A stretch of DNA of 64,000 nucleotides from Liolophura sinensis (lineage: Eukaryota; Mollusca; Polyplacophora; Chitonida; Chitonidae). Of the stretch, positions 12,266 to 25,500 are shown piece by piece. The stretch spans positions 10,748,163 through 10,812,162 of the forward strand of contig NC_088297.1 of NCBI RefSeq assembly GCF_032854445.1, given 5' to 3'. The notes beneath the pieces are model-generated. The model did not search any database, was not told the origin of the DNA, and saw nothing but the letters and a program-made list of their open reading frames with translations. A program made the position numbers and the translations under genes. Numbering within the stretch: position 1 is the first letter of the stretch; each line of letters begins with the position of its first letter.

Positions 12266-13562
12266 GCTGGTCTTGACTTAAGATACATGCACGACATACA
12301 CATAACGACTGGAGTGCAATTCCAGTTGAGCTGCGCCTTTATTCCGTATACAAGAGCGCTTGTAGGACCCGACGCAACCATCGGGTTGAGCTGAGCTTGG
12401 GGTCTTAAGCTACTGTGTATGCTGACCTCTAATCAGTCAGTCGGTCAATCAGTGCCCAAGACTGTCTTTTAGTCAATCCGTCTGTCAGTCAGTCAGTTCG
12501 CCCAGACTCATTCTCCGGTACAAACAGACTTTAAGGAAGTCATTACTCCCCTAGCCATCCATGCAATTAGTGGACCCATTTTCCGTGTGTACGGCAATTT
12601 GTTCACCCTCCGTGTATAACTCCACCCTGTTTCCTTAGCTATGGGGCGTGACATAAGCGTGCTTTTACTTTACTGTTAAGAAATGTCACAAGAACAGCAT
12701 AATTTACAGATATGTCCTGTTGCCCGGGGGGTGACACTCGCAAGATAAAGACTCCGGATTGGCCACAACCGCACATACCAGAAAGACGCTTCATAAAGAC
12801 AGGCCGTGCAATGTTAATCCAGAGGGTAAATAGAACCGTGCAGAGCAAGGCATGTAGAGTGTTTGGAAATTTTTCTTTATTCTAAACAGGACGTCGAGTT
12901 TTTTTTTAAACTCAGGCTCATATATAGGACAACCTCTTTTTACCTTTCAAACTCTTCTTCGGGATTCGTCGGTTGTTTCCGTCATCATAAATTCGTCACG
13001 GCCTGTGGTTTTCATCTAAGATGAATATAAACCGTGACCTGCCGTGAAAATGTAAATAAAGATAATAGTCTTTTTTATGTGTGAATTATTTGTTCCGAGG
13101 ATAAAAAGGCTAAGTGGGTGGAGGCAGCTGAAATGTCACAAATTTGTCCTTCACTGATGTATTAAAAATGGCATTGTGGTGGCGAACACATCAAAAGTGG
13201 GATTGTCCAAGTTTAAAATGACATACTTTTGCGTTTCCCATATTATAACCGAGGTTTCCTTGTGAGCAAAGGCTGATCATTACAGAGGGAAGTATTCTGG
13301 CTCCGCAGGCTTATAGTGGTATGGTATAGTTTTTCGCAGTCTCGTTGTACCAATTGTAAGGACATTTATTTGATCAACAAGAGCCTAACGAAGGCTCGGG
13401 CTTGATACTACTAGATATTTTTATTTATTAGATATTTATAAAAAGTTGACAGAAGCCTGTTAAAATGAGTAACTATTAATGAACCTGTTCGGAGTCTGAA
13501 AAAATCACAACGATTTATGACAATATTGTAACGCGAGGGTTTGTGACAAATTGAGGTGGACG

Positions 13563-13670
13563 ACAACGCTCGTATACAGCCCCTCGGGTACAACACTCGT
13601 ATACAGCCCCTCGGGTACAACACTCGTATACAGCCCCTCGGGTACAACACTCGTATACAGCCCCTCGGGT
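13563..13670. repeat. 27-bp minisatellite, 4 copies
   Basis: Four tandem units beginning ACAACACTCGTATACAGCCC, identical except for one G in the first. Because 27 is a multiple of three, all frames stay open across it. Confidence 0.95.
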
Positions 13671-14714
13671 ACATGTAGTTTGACATGAAGGTTTTTGGAG
13701 ACCAGCTGCGCTAGCATTGTGAATGAAAATATCCACGTTAACTTTGGGAGCATTGGTCAGATAATATCGAGTTATTCAAATAAATAAATAAATTAATAAG
13801 TTAATAAATAAAATCCTACTTGAACAGTGTAATATAAAATGGCGTATATGTTTTTTTTTTAGAAATATGGCGGTCGATTTGTACCTGTAAAGTGACGTAA
13901 CTTACAAACATCAATCAAATGTACATCAATAAGACGTAAAGTTACTGCTTTAAATGAGCGTAATAAAATCGATAGTAAGTTCATAAAGGTATACACCAGG
14001 TATTTGTATCCGTAAATTATTTACAGTGCATTTCGTTGTCGTAAATTACAGCGTAAATGTAGCGTAAATCCATACACAGTTTTTTATTCGGGGTAAGTAA
14101 TATTCGTATAATTAGAGCGAGTCCATTTCACGAATCGCTCTCAAAGAAGTGTGTACAGTGACAGGGTAATCCCGACAAAACCATGAGTACTTTATCATTG
14201 AGGTCAAAAGCTCATTGAGGTCAAGTGCGCCCTTATCGTGGTCAGTTACAGTTTTATGTCGGGACGTTTGTCATGTATGTGTGATGCAGTGAATTCCGGC
14301 ATCCGTGTTTAGAATTACACGTCTATAGTACAGAGCAATACCTATCCGTACACAATAAATATGTCTAACTGCTTTCACACGGAGTCCGTGCCTTTATAGG
14401 ACCGTATGGGCGGCTGGTTCATATATAGCAAGATTCAAGTAATCAACCCTGTACACTACTTATTTATTTATTTATTTATTATTTTATTTATTTATTTGTT
14501 TTCTTACTTCCTTCCTTGCTTACTTTCCTACTTACTTAATTGATGTTAAGCGAAACCATAGTCCAGTTGTTCAAAAACATAGAGCTGTCAGATAGGATTT
14601 ATGTACTTGTTTATTTATTTATTTATTTGATTGAGATTTAACATCGCATTTAAAGCAAAATTTCACTTATTTGACGAGGTCATGTCCTTTAGGTAAATTT
14701 GCATGTCATCAGGT

Positions 14715-14960
14715 ATAGACTTGTGTGCATGTGTCAGTATGCTATCATTCCGGGTCGATATGCCTCAGGGATCAAACCCTGGGTCGGGTCATACCAAAGA
14801 CTTTCAAAATGCTACTTGTTGCTGCATCGCTTGGCGCTCAACACTGAGACTTTAGAGCAAAGAAGCGTGGCTGGTTGGCAATATATCAGTAAGTCTTCTG
14901 TCTTCGGCATGATTTTTGCGCTGACAGCACTTTGGCAGCATAAACGCAATACATTTACAC
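14715..14960 (+). mobile_element. SINE-D, lacking its tail
   Basis: GGGATCAAACCCTGGGTCGG (B-box-like), ACCAAAGACTTTCAAAATGC, GCTTGGCGCTCAACACTGAG and TCTTCGGCATGATTTTTGCG. Confidence 0.72.
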
Positions 14961-15529
14961 ACGTAGTTACACCCATACATACAGTTAATAGCATATATAC
15001 ATAAATGCTATCATTTCGACGAAAAATTCAGGTTGAAAAGCGAAATTTCGCCTTACCTGAGCTGTTTCCCCGGAATTATTTCAGACATTCTTTAACAGTT
15101 TCGATCTAAACGCAACCCGTAGTGAATGTCCGCTGATATCTAGTGCGTCATTATGTAGTTCTGTCCGCAATAACCTGCATATCCGGAATCAACATACCAT
15201 CACTACAGGTGAAAACCGACCTTGAGAAAATGAACAGGAGGTATATGACGTCAACACTTCACTGAATGTTAAAATGGTTTGGAAATTTTTTGGACACGAT
15301 AAAAGACAAGTTGACCGCATACACTAAATAAGTTGCAGTGCGTGCATCGGGTACAATAGAACAAAAATAGGATGAATTCTTCTAAAAACAAATTCACAAA
15401 CCATGCCGAGGTGCATTGCACAAGAGGTTAAACACTGCTATTTTGTGCGCTTTTGAAGTGTGCGCTTATGATTGCTTTGCTTCTTGCCATGTCCGTTTTT
15501 TTTTTTGCATTTGTTTGCATCAATTACCC

Positions 15530-15533
<4 letters not shown>

Positions 15534-15560
<27 letters not shown>

Positions 15561-15561
15561 T
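15534..15561. repeat. (TTA)n microsatellite
   Basis: About nine consecutive TTA/ATT units. Confidence 0.9.
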
Positions 15562-15833
15562 AAATATCTAATTAACTTGTGTACTCTGTTTCTACTGAAG
15601 AAATCATTACATACTCAGGCTATTAATATATGTGATGTTTGGAGAGTGAGAGGTCAGACTGTTAGTTCAGCTTAGCGAGCAGTCAGAAAAAAAGCAAATG
15701 TGTGCTCGTTCAAGGCCTTTTTAGGGACAGTATTATTATGTCAATATTTCTCTGGTCTCCAAAGAGAGGTCTGTATAATGTTGTTTAAAGCTAAGGGTCA
15801 TGGTGGTTAGGTCGTGTTTATCAACCATCTGGG

Positions 15834-16080
15834 GAACCTCCGTGGCTGCGCAGTGATTCAGAAGTCTCTCACCAATTCGGTTGCTGTGAGTTCAAGTCCA
15901 GCTCATGCTGGCTTCCTGTCCGGCCCTAAGTGGGAAGGCCTGGCAATAACCTGCGGATGGTCGTGGGTTTCCCCCGGGCTTTGCGCGGTTTCCTTCCACC
16001 ATAATGCTGGCCACTGTAGTATAAGTGAAATACTCTTGAGTAAGGCATAAAACACCAATCAAATGAAGAAATAAATAAAT
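15834..16080 (+). mobile_element. SINE-A, near full length
   Basis: Head CCTCCGTGGCTG...GAGTTCAAGTCCAGC with a short deletion between A and B boxes, intact core, tail CACCAATCAAATGAAG then AAATAAATAAA. Confidence 0.85.
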
Positions 16081-16380
16081 CAACCGTCTTTGATTTCACA
16101 CACTCTGTTCTGGTTACCTAGCAACGCCACAACGTAACCGAGGTTCGTTCGGGCTGAATAAATATTTGTTTGACTTTGAAATTGTCGGCTCTGATTTCTG
16201 CTAGAAATTTAGGCCAATGGACATGTTTGGAGTCTGCAGTGTGTATAGTAAAGCCTGTTTTTTTTTTTGCCGGTAGATAAAAGTTTTCTGTGCATTTTAG
16301 ACCAGTGACGTCTAATAAATTCCAGTGAACATCACTGGATGTTTTGTGTCTATTTTGGATGAAGCCATTGTTCATGAGGA

Positions 16381-16550
16381 GAGCGTGTATTTTGCTACTA
16401 TTTTAAGCACTTACATGAACAGTTCGAATAAAAACCCTAACTGAGGTAAATTGACTAGAGGTTGCATTTCACCGGTTACATCTGACTATTTGCCCATTAT
16501 CACAATGTCGTCGCTGCTCCAGTTTTACTCTTCATGCTGTAAGTCTTTTA
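16381..16550 (+). repeat. Repeat family C copy
   Basis: ACATGAACAGTTCGAATAAA, CTGAGGTAAATTGACTAGAG, TTCACCGGTTACATCTGACT and a single TGTCGTCGCTGCTCCAGTTT unit. Confidence 0.75.
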
Positions 16551-17298
16551 TTATATTTATACATTGTAAGGGTTTTTTTTTTAATAATTGAAAATTTTAG
16601 TCCTGGAATGTGGTTTGAATTTTGGCGCACGAAAGCCGCTAATATTGTATGGAGACGTCATCGTAGCAATCCAATGACTTTTATTTTCACCTTCACAGAG
16701 CAAGGTTTACAACTTGTTATTCAGGTTATCAAGTATGAATCAAATTATTTGTACATATCCCAAACAAATAACCGGCAAGTCAAATATTTAACACGAAATT
16801 ACTAATGAATACAACATGGCATGAACACCCGGGAGACATAAAGCAGATCATGCGGGACGCAGAAAGAAATCTCGCATCGTCAGAGGGTTTGGTGCCGTCA
16901 TTTCCGTGGTGATATATCTCCATGATCTACCCGATAATGATAAAATCACCTGAACGAGTAATATTAAACGTAATGGAGTTCAAAATAACGTTAAGCTAAC
17001 CTAATATTAAGCTGTCAGTTAATACACGTTCTGTGTAATCAGTCAGTTAGCCAGTCAGCTAATCAATCTTACAATCATTCTCCCTCGTTTTTTTTTTGTT
17101 TTTTTTTTTCTAAACCACAGACCTATTGTGTGCCAGCACAACACATTTGCTGACTGCCCCGATGGAAAACTGGTAAATTTTGAACAAATGAGACTTAAAA
17201 AATATTATAAGTGGCTCCTCCTTGATGAAAGGCAAATTATTGCTCTCTTCAGCAACGAAATCGCGAGTTCGAATCCATCTCTCGCTCTGTGAGCTGCG

Positions 17299-17490
17299 AT
17301 TTTATTTATTTATTATTTGATTGGTGTTTTACGCCGTACTCAAGAATATTTCACTTATACAACGGCGGCCAGCATCATGGGGGAGGAAACCGGGCAGAGC
17401 CTGGGGGAAACCCACGACCATCCACAGGTTGTTGACAGACCTTCCCACTTACGGCCGGAGAGGAAGCCAGCATGAACTGGACTCACAGCT
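17299..17490 (-). mobile_element. SINE-A, 5'-truncated
   Basis: Tail TTTATTTATTTATTATTTG, then GGTGTTTTACGCCGTACTCA and the core; the tRNA-like head is mostly lost. Confidence 0.82.
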
Positions 17491-18897
17491 AAGCTGCGAT
17501 TTTAAGTCAAAAGGTTTGTTAGATACCGTACGAAGGCGAGTGGTTAAATCCGAGCACTCCGGTTTTCTTCACCTATAAACCAATATATGACCGCCGTCAT
17601 TTAAGTGAAATATAACATAAATGAATACGGCGCTAAACACCAGTTAAATATAAATGAATGAATAAATGAATGAGTTTATGAATGGATGAGTCAATAAATA
17701 AATAAGTAAATAAATAATTTGTACCCATATATAACGGGTGTGGAGAAATCCAATTTCTCGTTAATCACGTACACTTTCTCCTTACATATACACAAATAGA
17801 GGACTAACGGACAAAAAGCGATGTCTTTAGTAGGACTTAAGCTGAACAAATACCAAAGCACGTGAGGTGAATTGCGCTTACAGAAGTGCATTCACACCCA
17901 CCCCTCTAGTGCCTCCGTCTTCTTCATGAAGTCGACTCTAACGTCACACTAGCTTGTCTGCAGTAAATCGCTCCACGCTGGTATGTAGTAGTATAATGCT
18001 AGGGTTGGTTAGCGGAACTAGCTCGACCATGACAATTGGGCGCTCTTTTTTCTTCTCGGCGCTTTCTTTCAGTCGTGTATGACGCATGGCGGAGAACTGC
18101 AATTTGCATTGGATGAAGAGAAACCGCGACCAGCCCCCATCAGTAAATATGTATATATAGGCGTATATGTTTCTATATTCAGTGAGTTTAAAAATAAATG
18201 CTAAAAGCTGAACTTCGAGAGAACTACTGACACATATAGGCTGTGACACCAACTTGAACGCGAATACATATGTGCCTTTAACAGCTATGGATGAATAAGG
18301 AGCTGAAAGGACTACCATTTCAAATATCTGGTAAGACTTTACATCCATATTCGAAAATGCCGTTATAGTTTTTTCAATTTAAAGTTAGTTTATTTTCAGA
18401 GAATTAACATCAGGGTTTAAACAGTCTATCTGGATTGACCCCTATCGCTCTCATGGTATAGCCATTTGAGTGATTAAAACCGCCGGGGTTATTCCATATT
18501 AAGCCGCCACCTGAAGCGGTTTTAGATTTTAAATGGGAATATTATGGCCTGATAAACAGATCACAACTGTGTATAGAAATATCAATTCATATCATATTCA
18601 TCTTATACTTTCATAAGAAAGGTGTACATGTATAGGTGTTAAATCTACCGTGTTAGTGAGACGTGATGTCACTTAAAAAATTCGTTTATCGCAGTTGATA
18701 TAGTTTATTTATTTATTTATTTGACTCATGTTTGACGACGTATACTGCCACTCGGGTGGGGGAAACTGGACTGTCCAGAATAAGTCATTGCCCTTCGTAA
18801 GGTATCTGACAAACCTCTTCGCTTAAGTAGATATAAACAATAACGATTTTGACATCGTTACATTCTGTCATACACTAGTTTGTCAGTGGAACAAAAT

Positions 18898-19060
18898 ATA
18901 TTTATTTATTTTATTTGATTGGTGGTTTACGCCGTACCCAAGAATATTTCACTTATACGACGGCGGCCAGCATTGTGGTGGGTGGAAAACGGGGAGAGCC
19001 CGGGGGAAACCCACGACCATCTGCAGGTTGCTGAAAACCTTCCCACGAACGGCCGGAAAG
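18898..19060 (-). mobile_element. SINE-A, 5'-truncated
   Basis: Minus-strand copy with TTTATTTGATTGGTGG tail and core through GGCCGGAAAGGAAGCC; head missing. Confidence 0.8.
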
Positions 19061-20379
19061 GAAGCCTGTGAAACAAAATATAGTAAACATATAAAATTTT
19101 CACTAAATAATGTGTAAGGGCTTTTCGTATTGGCCCAGAATACGTGTGTGTGCACTTCACGTAGCACAGTGACGTAAATCGGGAGAGAGCTTAAGCGGAT
19201 GACTTCATACAAAACTTATCTTAACGGTTCTAAGAAATGTTAGTAACAAATAACCCAGGAACTAAAAAAAAACTGTTTTCGCTCCCTATGAAATGTAATT
19301 ACCGCTATGATTAAAACGGATCCTTTTAAATTGGCAGAGGTACAAGCGAACGAGACCGTGATGTAGTCAGCTAATCTATGGTGCATCACTAACTTCATGA
19401 TAGACCCATTTACATCTAAGGTCGACTTCTGTGCAATTAAAAAAAAAAACCCAATAAATCCGTTTTTTACCGGATGACATTCGCCAGACAACAATTAAAC
19501 CCGCACAACTGCTGTAGTACAAAGACATACGTCACAAGATCAAAGAGAATCTAAGGATCCTAAGCAATAAAGAAGTAACCGAGTACTTGATGGCTGTGGT
19601 CTTCGAGTCAAACTGGCGAAATAGGATAGAGTGTGTGTTTTGTGTTTTTTACTGTATTGTCTTGATGTACTACTAATGACTTGTGTTAGACTACTGCTCT
19701 GTCGATATAGGCAAACTCAAAGAGATTGAGGCCAAAATAAAAAAAAATACACAAAAGAAAAATAACCAATGCACATGTTTGGACGCTCAAGCTAAGTGCG
19801 CGCTGCCAATGACGTAGAGGGCTGTGTGACCCCAGCGATCCTCGTTGAATACTCGGATGTACGAGCACTAGCCCGGATGTCACTCACACTTTTGTTTTAG
19901 CACGTCCTAAACAACTCGCGTTATTCTGTTGTAACTGGTCTAACACAGATAAATATGCGGATCTGTTGTCAGCTTTAATAGGCACACACTCTTAGCATAC
20001 CACGGCAAGAATGTGAGCGTTTCGAATCCGGCCGTGCCCAGAAAATTTTGCTTTAAGTTTTATTTTCAACATACTGAAATATGTTAGCGGTGATTTACGA
20101 TGTTTTTTTGAAATACCAGCATCTCAGAACTGCCTCTAAAGGTCAAGTCGGGCAATCGTATACAACTCGGGAGGTTTTAAGCTGATAGTCAAAAGAACAA
20201 TTTCCAAAAACAACTTAAAACACCAGTTACAAAAAGAAATACAACCATACAATTATATGCAGTCATACCATAACACGCCCAGAAAATTCACAAACTCCGA
20301 TTATATACTTAAAGAATATGTACATGACATTCACTTTGCTTGTCACATACAGAGATATACATGTACCTTTGACTGTTTG

Positions 20380-20540
20380 AGTAAGTGAGTGCTTGGGTGA
20401 TAAGTCGTATTTTACAATATTTCAGTCATATGACGACGAAGTAATCCTTAGAGTGCATGTGATGTGCCTCCTTGTTGCAGGACAGATTTCCACCGCTCTT
20501 TCATCTAATGCTGCTTCACTGAGACGGCCGTTTGATCTTT
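20380..20540 (-). mobile_element. SINE-B, minus strand
   Basis: Starts with the reversed tail (TGAGTGCTTGGG, ATTTCAGTCATATGACGACG) and continues through the diverged body. Confidence 0.7.
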
Positions 20541-21197
20541 CTCTCTCTTTTCACTTGTACCCAAATTGTAAACACGTAAACATTTGAGGATTAACCTGGA
20601 TATTATGTACTTAAACTGGTTCAGGCCTAATCCGTGTTATATTTTCCACTCAATTTGTGAAATAGAGCATAACAAAAGTGTTAGCTCAATATTCACGGTT
20701 CGTTTAATCTGAGAGCTCGATCAAAATCGGCAATTGGATAAAACATTTGCAATTAAGCAAATGGAATATAAACAAGTAGGAATTTGTTGTTTTAAATTGC
20801 CCAAGTACACTTCACTTGGTTTTTTGCGTAATGTTGTTTGTAACAGTATAAAGTGTACGATATTGTCTGGTTGAAAAATAAAATGTTTCCTCTTAAATAG
20901 CGTGAAGTAAACACTTAAGAGATTGACGTCATGCCCCCGCTTTAGAAACGAAATTCCTTGGACTTTTTGGACTAATGTGTTTATTGTCTATCAAATCTGT
21001 GTGAAAACATTTCGGATGTCTTCAACTTCATACACAAGTCCGGAACTGTGGAGTGCCCGCTTCACACATTTACGTGGGAAAAGAGTTTACGTGCAACTAA
21101 CCTTCTGGGTTCGGTTGTTCAAAACTGGTTTAAGGCTTAACTTTACCAGATTTAACTTTAAACCAAATCTTTGGTTTTTCACTTAACCTAAAAAAAA

Positions 21198-21257
21198 GGA
21201 GAACTATATTGGCGGCTGGAGAACTATATTGGCGGCTGGAGAACTATATTGGCGGCT
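21198..21257. repeat. 20-bp tandem repeat, 3 exact copies
   Basis: GGAGAACTATATTGGCGGCT three times without mismatch. Confidence 0.95.
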
Positions 21258-21560
21258 GATTTTGGGAAAAATTTGGCATATAAAATATGACTAAATACCA
21301 GCATTAGTTAATGCACGTCTCAACTTTGCCCTGGACAATGTCCCACAAAATAATCTAGGGCTAAAATGCTTGTAACAACCAATGGCGTCGCACTATGAAA
21401 TGGGTTGCTGCCAGCCTTTTGTCTATATAGACTTTCTCCAGCGTTTTAATTTTTACGAATACATAAGCGGTATGATACTTCCACGGAAAACATGGGAGAA
21501 AATGAGGTTTTGCAAGTAGGAGTAACAGGCTTCATGAAGGCTGGTCACTCTATGCTAAGT

Positions 21561-21600
21561 TTGACGAGAGTTGCACAATTTTGACGAGAGTTGCACAATT
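21561..21600. repeat. 20-bp tandem duplication
   Basis: TTGACGAGAGTTGCACAATT twice, exact. Confidence 0.95.
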
Positions 21601-22469
21601 TTTGATTAATTATTTATTTTGTCGTTTATCTACCAAAGTCAAACAACATAATACTTCATCGTGGGTTCTTGTACACACAAGGATACAGAAGGAAGGTGGG
21701 TGATTGATACTTCGATATCAACCCAATCTGTCAACCCGAGGAATTCAGAGTATAATGACAGGCCTTCTCGCAATGTGTTATCCCACATAATCCCGGGGGT
21801 CTCGCGAGATCTCCGATAAAGTCTAATACCGCTTATTAAAATATGTTCCATGGTCATTTCCGCTATGTACATATATATATCCCAACATTTTAACGCTGGC
21901 TTCACCAAAGTCCACATGCTTCAACTAGGAAAAACAACGTTTCGGTTTTCATGAAACGCTTTTTTCATCGGTTCACACCAAAAGGTTGGCAAATATTGAA
22001 AGAGCTTCTGGGTACGACGTATAAAACCACATCGGGGTGTCTTAATTGAGCTCGCTTTGACCCAGGTATGTGTGTATTATACCGTCAGCGTACTAATGAG
22101 GCACAAGGAGCTATTAGGTTTGCTTAAAGGGATGGTGAACAGGATGGTGGACACAAGAGATTCACTGTTACAAAGGTTTACTACTTTTAGTCAGAGAAAT
22201 GAAACAACCCTCCCCCCCCCACCCCCCACGCGGATTTAAGGGGCAGGTCTGGGTTGGAATAATATGCATGTTTAAGATAACTAAAAAAAAAAAGAACAAA
22301 AAAACCCCTCCAGTCTGTTTCTTTTCTTAAATATTTTGACAAAATTCAAAAAACAAAAACATGACCCAAAATATTGCTACTGCGGTGTTAATTCAGAAAC
22401 TTTTTCTCATATTTTAAGATGATTATTGTTTATCATAATTTAATTACATTCTCTCTTTTTCTTTATCAG

Positions 22470-22589
22470 GAAAACCAAATAATAATCATGCCTCCACGGC
22501 CAGATGACGATCTCTCCAAACTGGAGCAGTTGGACGAAGATCACATCTTACAAGCTTTAAGAAGAAGAAATATTCTTGACAACAATTAT
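22470..22589 (+). CDS. CS1: CS1 coding exon 1 (start codon)
   Basis: Acceptor tttatcag ends at 22,469. ATG is at 22,488, with a short 5' UTR that has in-frame stops upstream. The exon encodes 34 residues rich in Asp/Glu/Leu ([10 protein letters not shown]...), the start of the motor domain, and ends at donor gtaagt in phase 0. Confidence 0.85.
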
Positions 22590-25500
22590 GTAAGTACATG
22601 TAAATCCAGTTTTGTGATTAAAATAATCCGTGTCCGAGATCTAATCAGTTCCGGTAATTAAAAGTTTCCGTTCTGTAGGTGAAGTGCGTTTTTAACTCAG
22701 CCCAGTGAATGACGCCATGAGCGGTGCTTACCCTTCAATCGACAACTATTAAGTATACTTGACACATCGCACGTCAGTCAAATTCTTTCATTTGTCACTT
22801 TGCTATCAGACCCAACCTTCAGATGTCCTAATATGGTTACAGACGGATGCCACCTACATAAATTTCAATTTGTACAAGCTAACCCAGGTATTCAGAGTAT
22901 GAATGAAATTATTTTGATGTGAAGGCGATAGGATGAGTTGTTATTGGCACGCCTTAGGCACACAAGTGCTCAATGGAGGCTCCCCCCCCTCCACCACACA
23001 CCATTCTTCTTTACTTCTCTTTCTGAAAGCCTGAGGGTCATGTCTTGCGATGAAGCAATATATTTGTACAGCATTTGCCAAGCTAATCGCTTATCGTGCA
23101 GCTGCACAAAGGAACATGTGGACAGATAAGTAGAAAACATGATCTACACCTTTATGACATTTAAACTGGAGACGTCGAGATAAAATTTCAGCATGAAGGG
23201 GATAGTATATAGACTGATTGACCCCTATCAGTATAATGGCTCTGGCGGGGCGGCTTACTTGCCTTCGGTAAGTCGTCTCAATGAAGCAACACTAGACAGA
23301 GGAGCGGTGGAAATCCGTTCTGCACAAGGAGGCACATTACATACATCCTAAGGACTCCTTCGTCGTCATATGACTGAAAAATTGTTAAGTACGACGTTAA
23401 ACCCCAAGCACTCACTCACTCACTCACTCACTCACACTCACTCACACACTCAAATGGACTGATGCAGATTCAACTGAATCTTTAAGAAACCTTAACAGGA
23501 AGTGTTTCCCATGTTCGCCGAAGTTTTACTAAAAGGTAGACATTGAATAACATCTACTTGAGTTCGTCTAAAGATTCTCCAGTAACACATATGATTCATG
23601 TATGTATGTATGTATATATGATAAAGCCATTGCTTTTCCCTCGAAGCGATTGTGAAATGTATTACGGGCCATCATACCTTCTCTTCAGTTTTCAGCTAAG
23701 AAAGGATTATACTGGGAAGAATTGCTTGAAAATGCTGTTAAAAATCTTTAACAGCTTGGATTTGTGTATTTATTCCCTATTTAATCAACGCGTTTTGTAA
23801 TCTAAACAAAATTACATGAAATTGCTTTTTATTATTTCATGTTCTCCTTTCAAAATTTCGAATTGAAGATATGCTTGTTTTTTAATTTTCGTATCATTTC
23901 GTGACACGGGATGAATGTATAGGTATTCAACCCATAATTTCACATGTGAAAGATGTCCTTAACAGAATTAATAGGTGAAAAATTACATACACGCACACAT
24001 CCCTTCCCCCTCCCCCCTCAAAACTCACACCACCACCATTCTTCTCCCGCTACAGCAATGAAAGCGGTTTCTATTTAACTTCAAGTGTTTATGCGTAATG
24101 AAAATGTCTTTATATATCATCTGAAAAATTTCAACCGCTGGATGTTCGGGACGATGACGCCAGCTATTTATACACGTGCATACAGTTCAGGGTGCAGAGA
24201 CGCCTCGGTAACGGATATGCTGCGTATACAATCACACCGACCCCGTATTTAGCCCATCCAAACTGCCTGCGGGCCTTATGATACACGTCAAGTAAATGCA
24301 TGCCGCATTCTAGTGTGAATGGAGCCGTGAACTATTAATAACTCCAAGTGCTAAAATGCAAAATGTTTCTTTTGATTGATTTGCCTATCGACACACTGGC
24401 CCTGTTTACGCACGCTGGCCCCGCCTGGTTTTTGTCTGTGCATGTGTGACTCGGTGCGTTAGCAATTGTTCAGTCGCGTCTGAGGACAAACGTAGTATGT
24501 GAGAAAGACGACAAAAAGGAGGCTTGAACACACCCAGGTTATCTTAAGACGGCTACGAACAGTGTGTAAGCAAGCACTGGCTAGACCCAGGTGGTGGCAA
24601 TAGCTCAATCTGTGGGACCAGCCAAATGTAAATATCTGATACAATGCACTGAGGACCGGCAGCAAGAAACATACCAGAAACCATACTCGCCATACTACTG
24701 CATGTCCTGACCAGGGCTCCGTTTCACAATGCGCACGCAGGGCTACGTTCACGTAATATCCATGGCGACGTAATACCTACAGTACTGGTCGCCATGGAAG
24801 TTAGGTGCACGTAACGCTACATCTAATGCATCGAATAAAAGCACTGTTTGCCTATACCTACACAGTAAATTTTACCAACCCAAGGCTTTACACTAAAATC
24901 TAAGTCCAAATTGAAATCCTAAATATCGGCATCAAATCGATTACATTTTGACCATTGATTCTGTGCTGTGACAGTAAAATGACAGCCACGTTTGAGCACC
25001 GAACTTCTAATATTTTTTCTTTAGTAAATAAATTTGGAACTTCAGTCCAAAATTATAACAGGTGAATGGTTTTACAGTGGGCCGTGAAGAAACTTAAACT
25101 CAGCAAATCACTATTGTAGTAGTGATTACTGCTTAAAAAATATCCGAATAGCTATCTGTTAATCATGGAAAGTTTATATGCTGATATACTGATTTATCAA
25201 ATGGTATTTCATTAAAATGAACGACTTTCAACTTTCAATAATGTGCTCTAGTACGCCTGAGATTCTGCTGTCTTTAGAAGTTTCTTAACCACAAGTTCAA
25301 AGGTCTCAGATATTACATGGCTTTGCATGAATTAAGTTTTTTTTTTCAAATTAGGTTTACCACTTTTTCCAGCGTACGTACACATATATACTGTTTTAAC
25401 TAAAGTTTTACCGCCCGGTATAGTGTACAAATACAAGTTATTTTCTGCATCACTCCATGTCGTGTTTAACCTTGCGTCATGATGATTCTGTTCTCCGATC

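Larger units (their letters stand above)
12266..15833. other. Gene-free stretch with short repeats
   Basis: Contains CAGT-rich patches (12,430-12,510), the 27-bp minisatellite, (TTTA)n at 14,460-14,500 and a SINE-D. No coding evidence. Confidence 0.55.
16551..22469. other. Presumed 5' flank and upstream intron of CS1
   Basis: No coding exon was recognised. Since CS1 exon 1 begins with an acceptor, a 5' UTR exon and promoter must lie upstream, here or further left, but no TATA box or initiator could be assigned with confidence. Two 20-bp tandem repeats and a half MITE (about 21,109) lie here. Confidence 0.45.

Noticed and set aside
13563-13670. Possible CRISPR-like array
   Set aside because: Units are contiguous with no spacers and the genome is eukaryotic.
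13411-13753. Overlapping open frames with a repeated YPRGCIRVL peptide
   Set aside because: Three frames stay open over the same 27-bp minisatellite; no other coding evidence.
17944-18348. 134-codon minus-strand open frame
   Set aside because: No recognisable motif, mixed hydrophobic and basic composition, no splice partner or promoter; length is within chance for this AT content.
24711-24830. Complete palindromic transposon around CCATGGCGACG / CGTCGCCATGG-like arms
   Set aside because: Only a short imperfect inverted pair is visible; the start GGGCTCCGTTTCACAATGCG has no matching right end, so element limits cannot be set.
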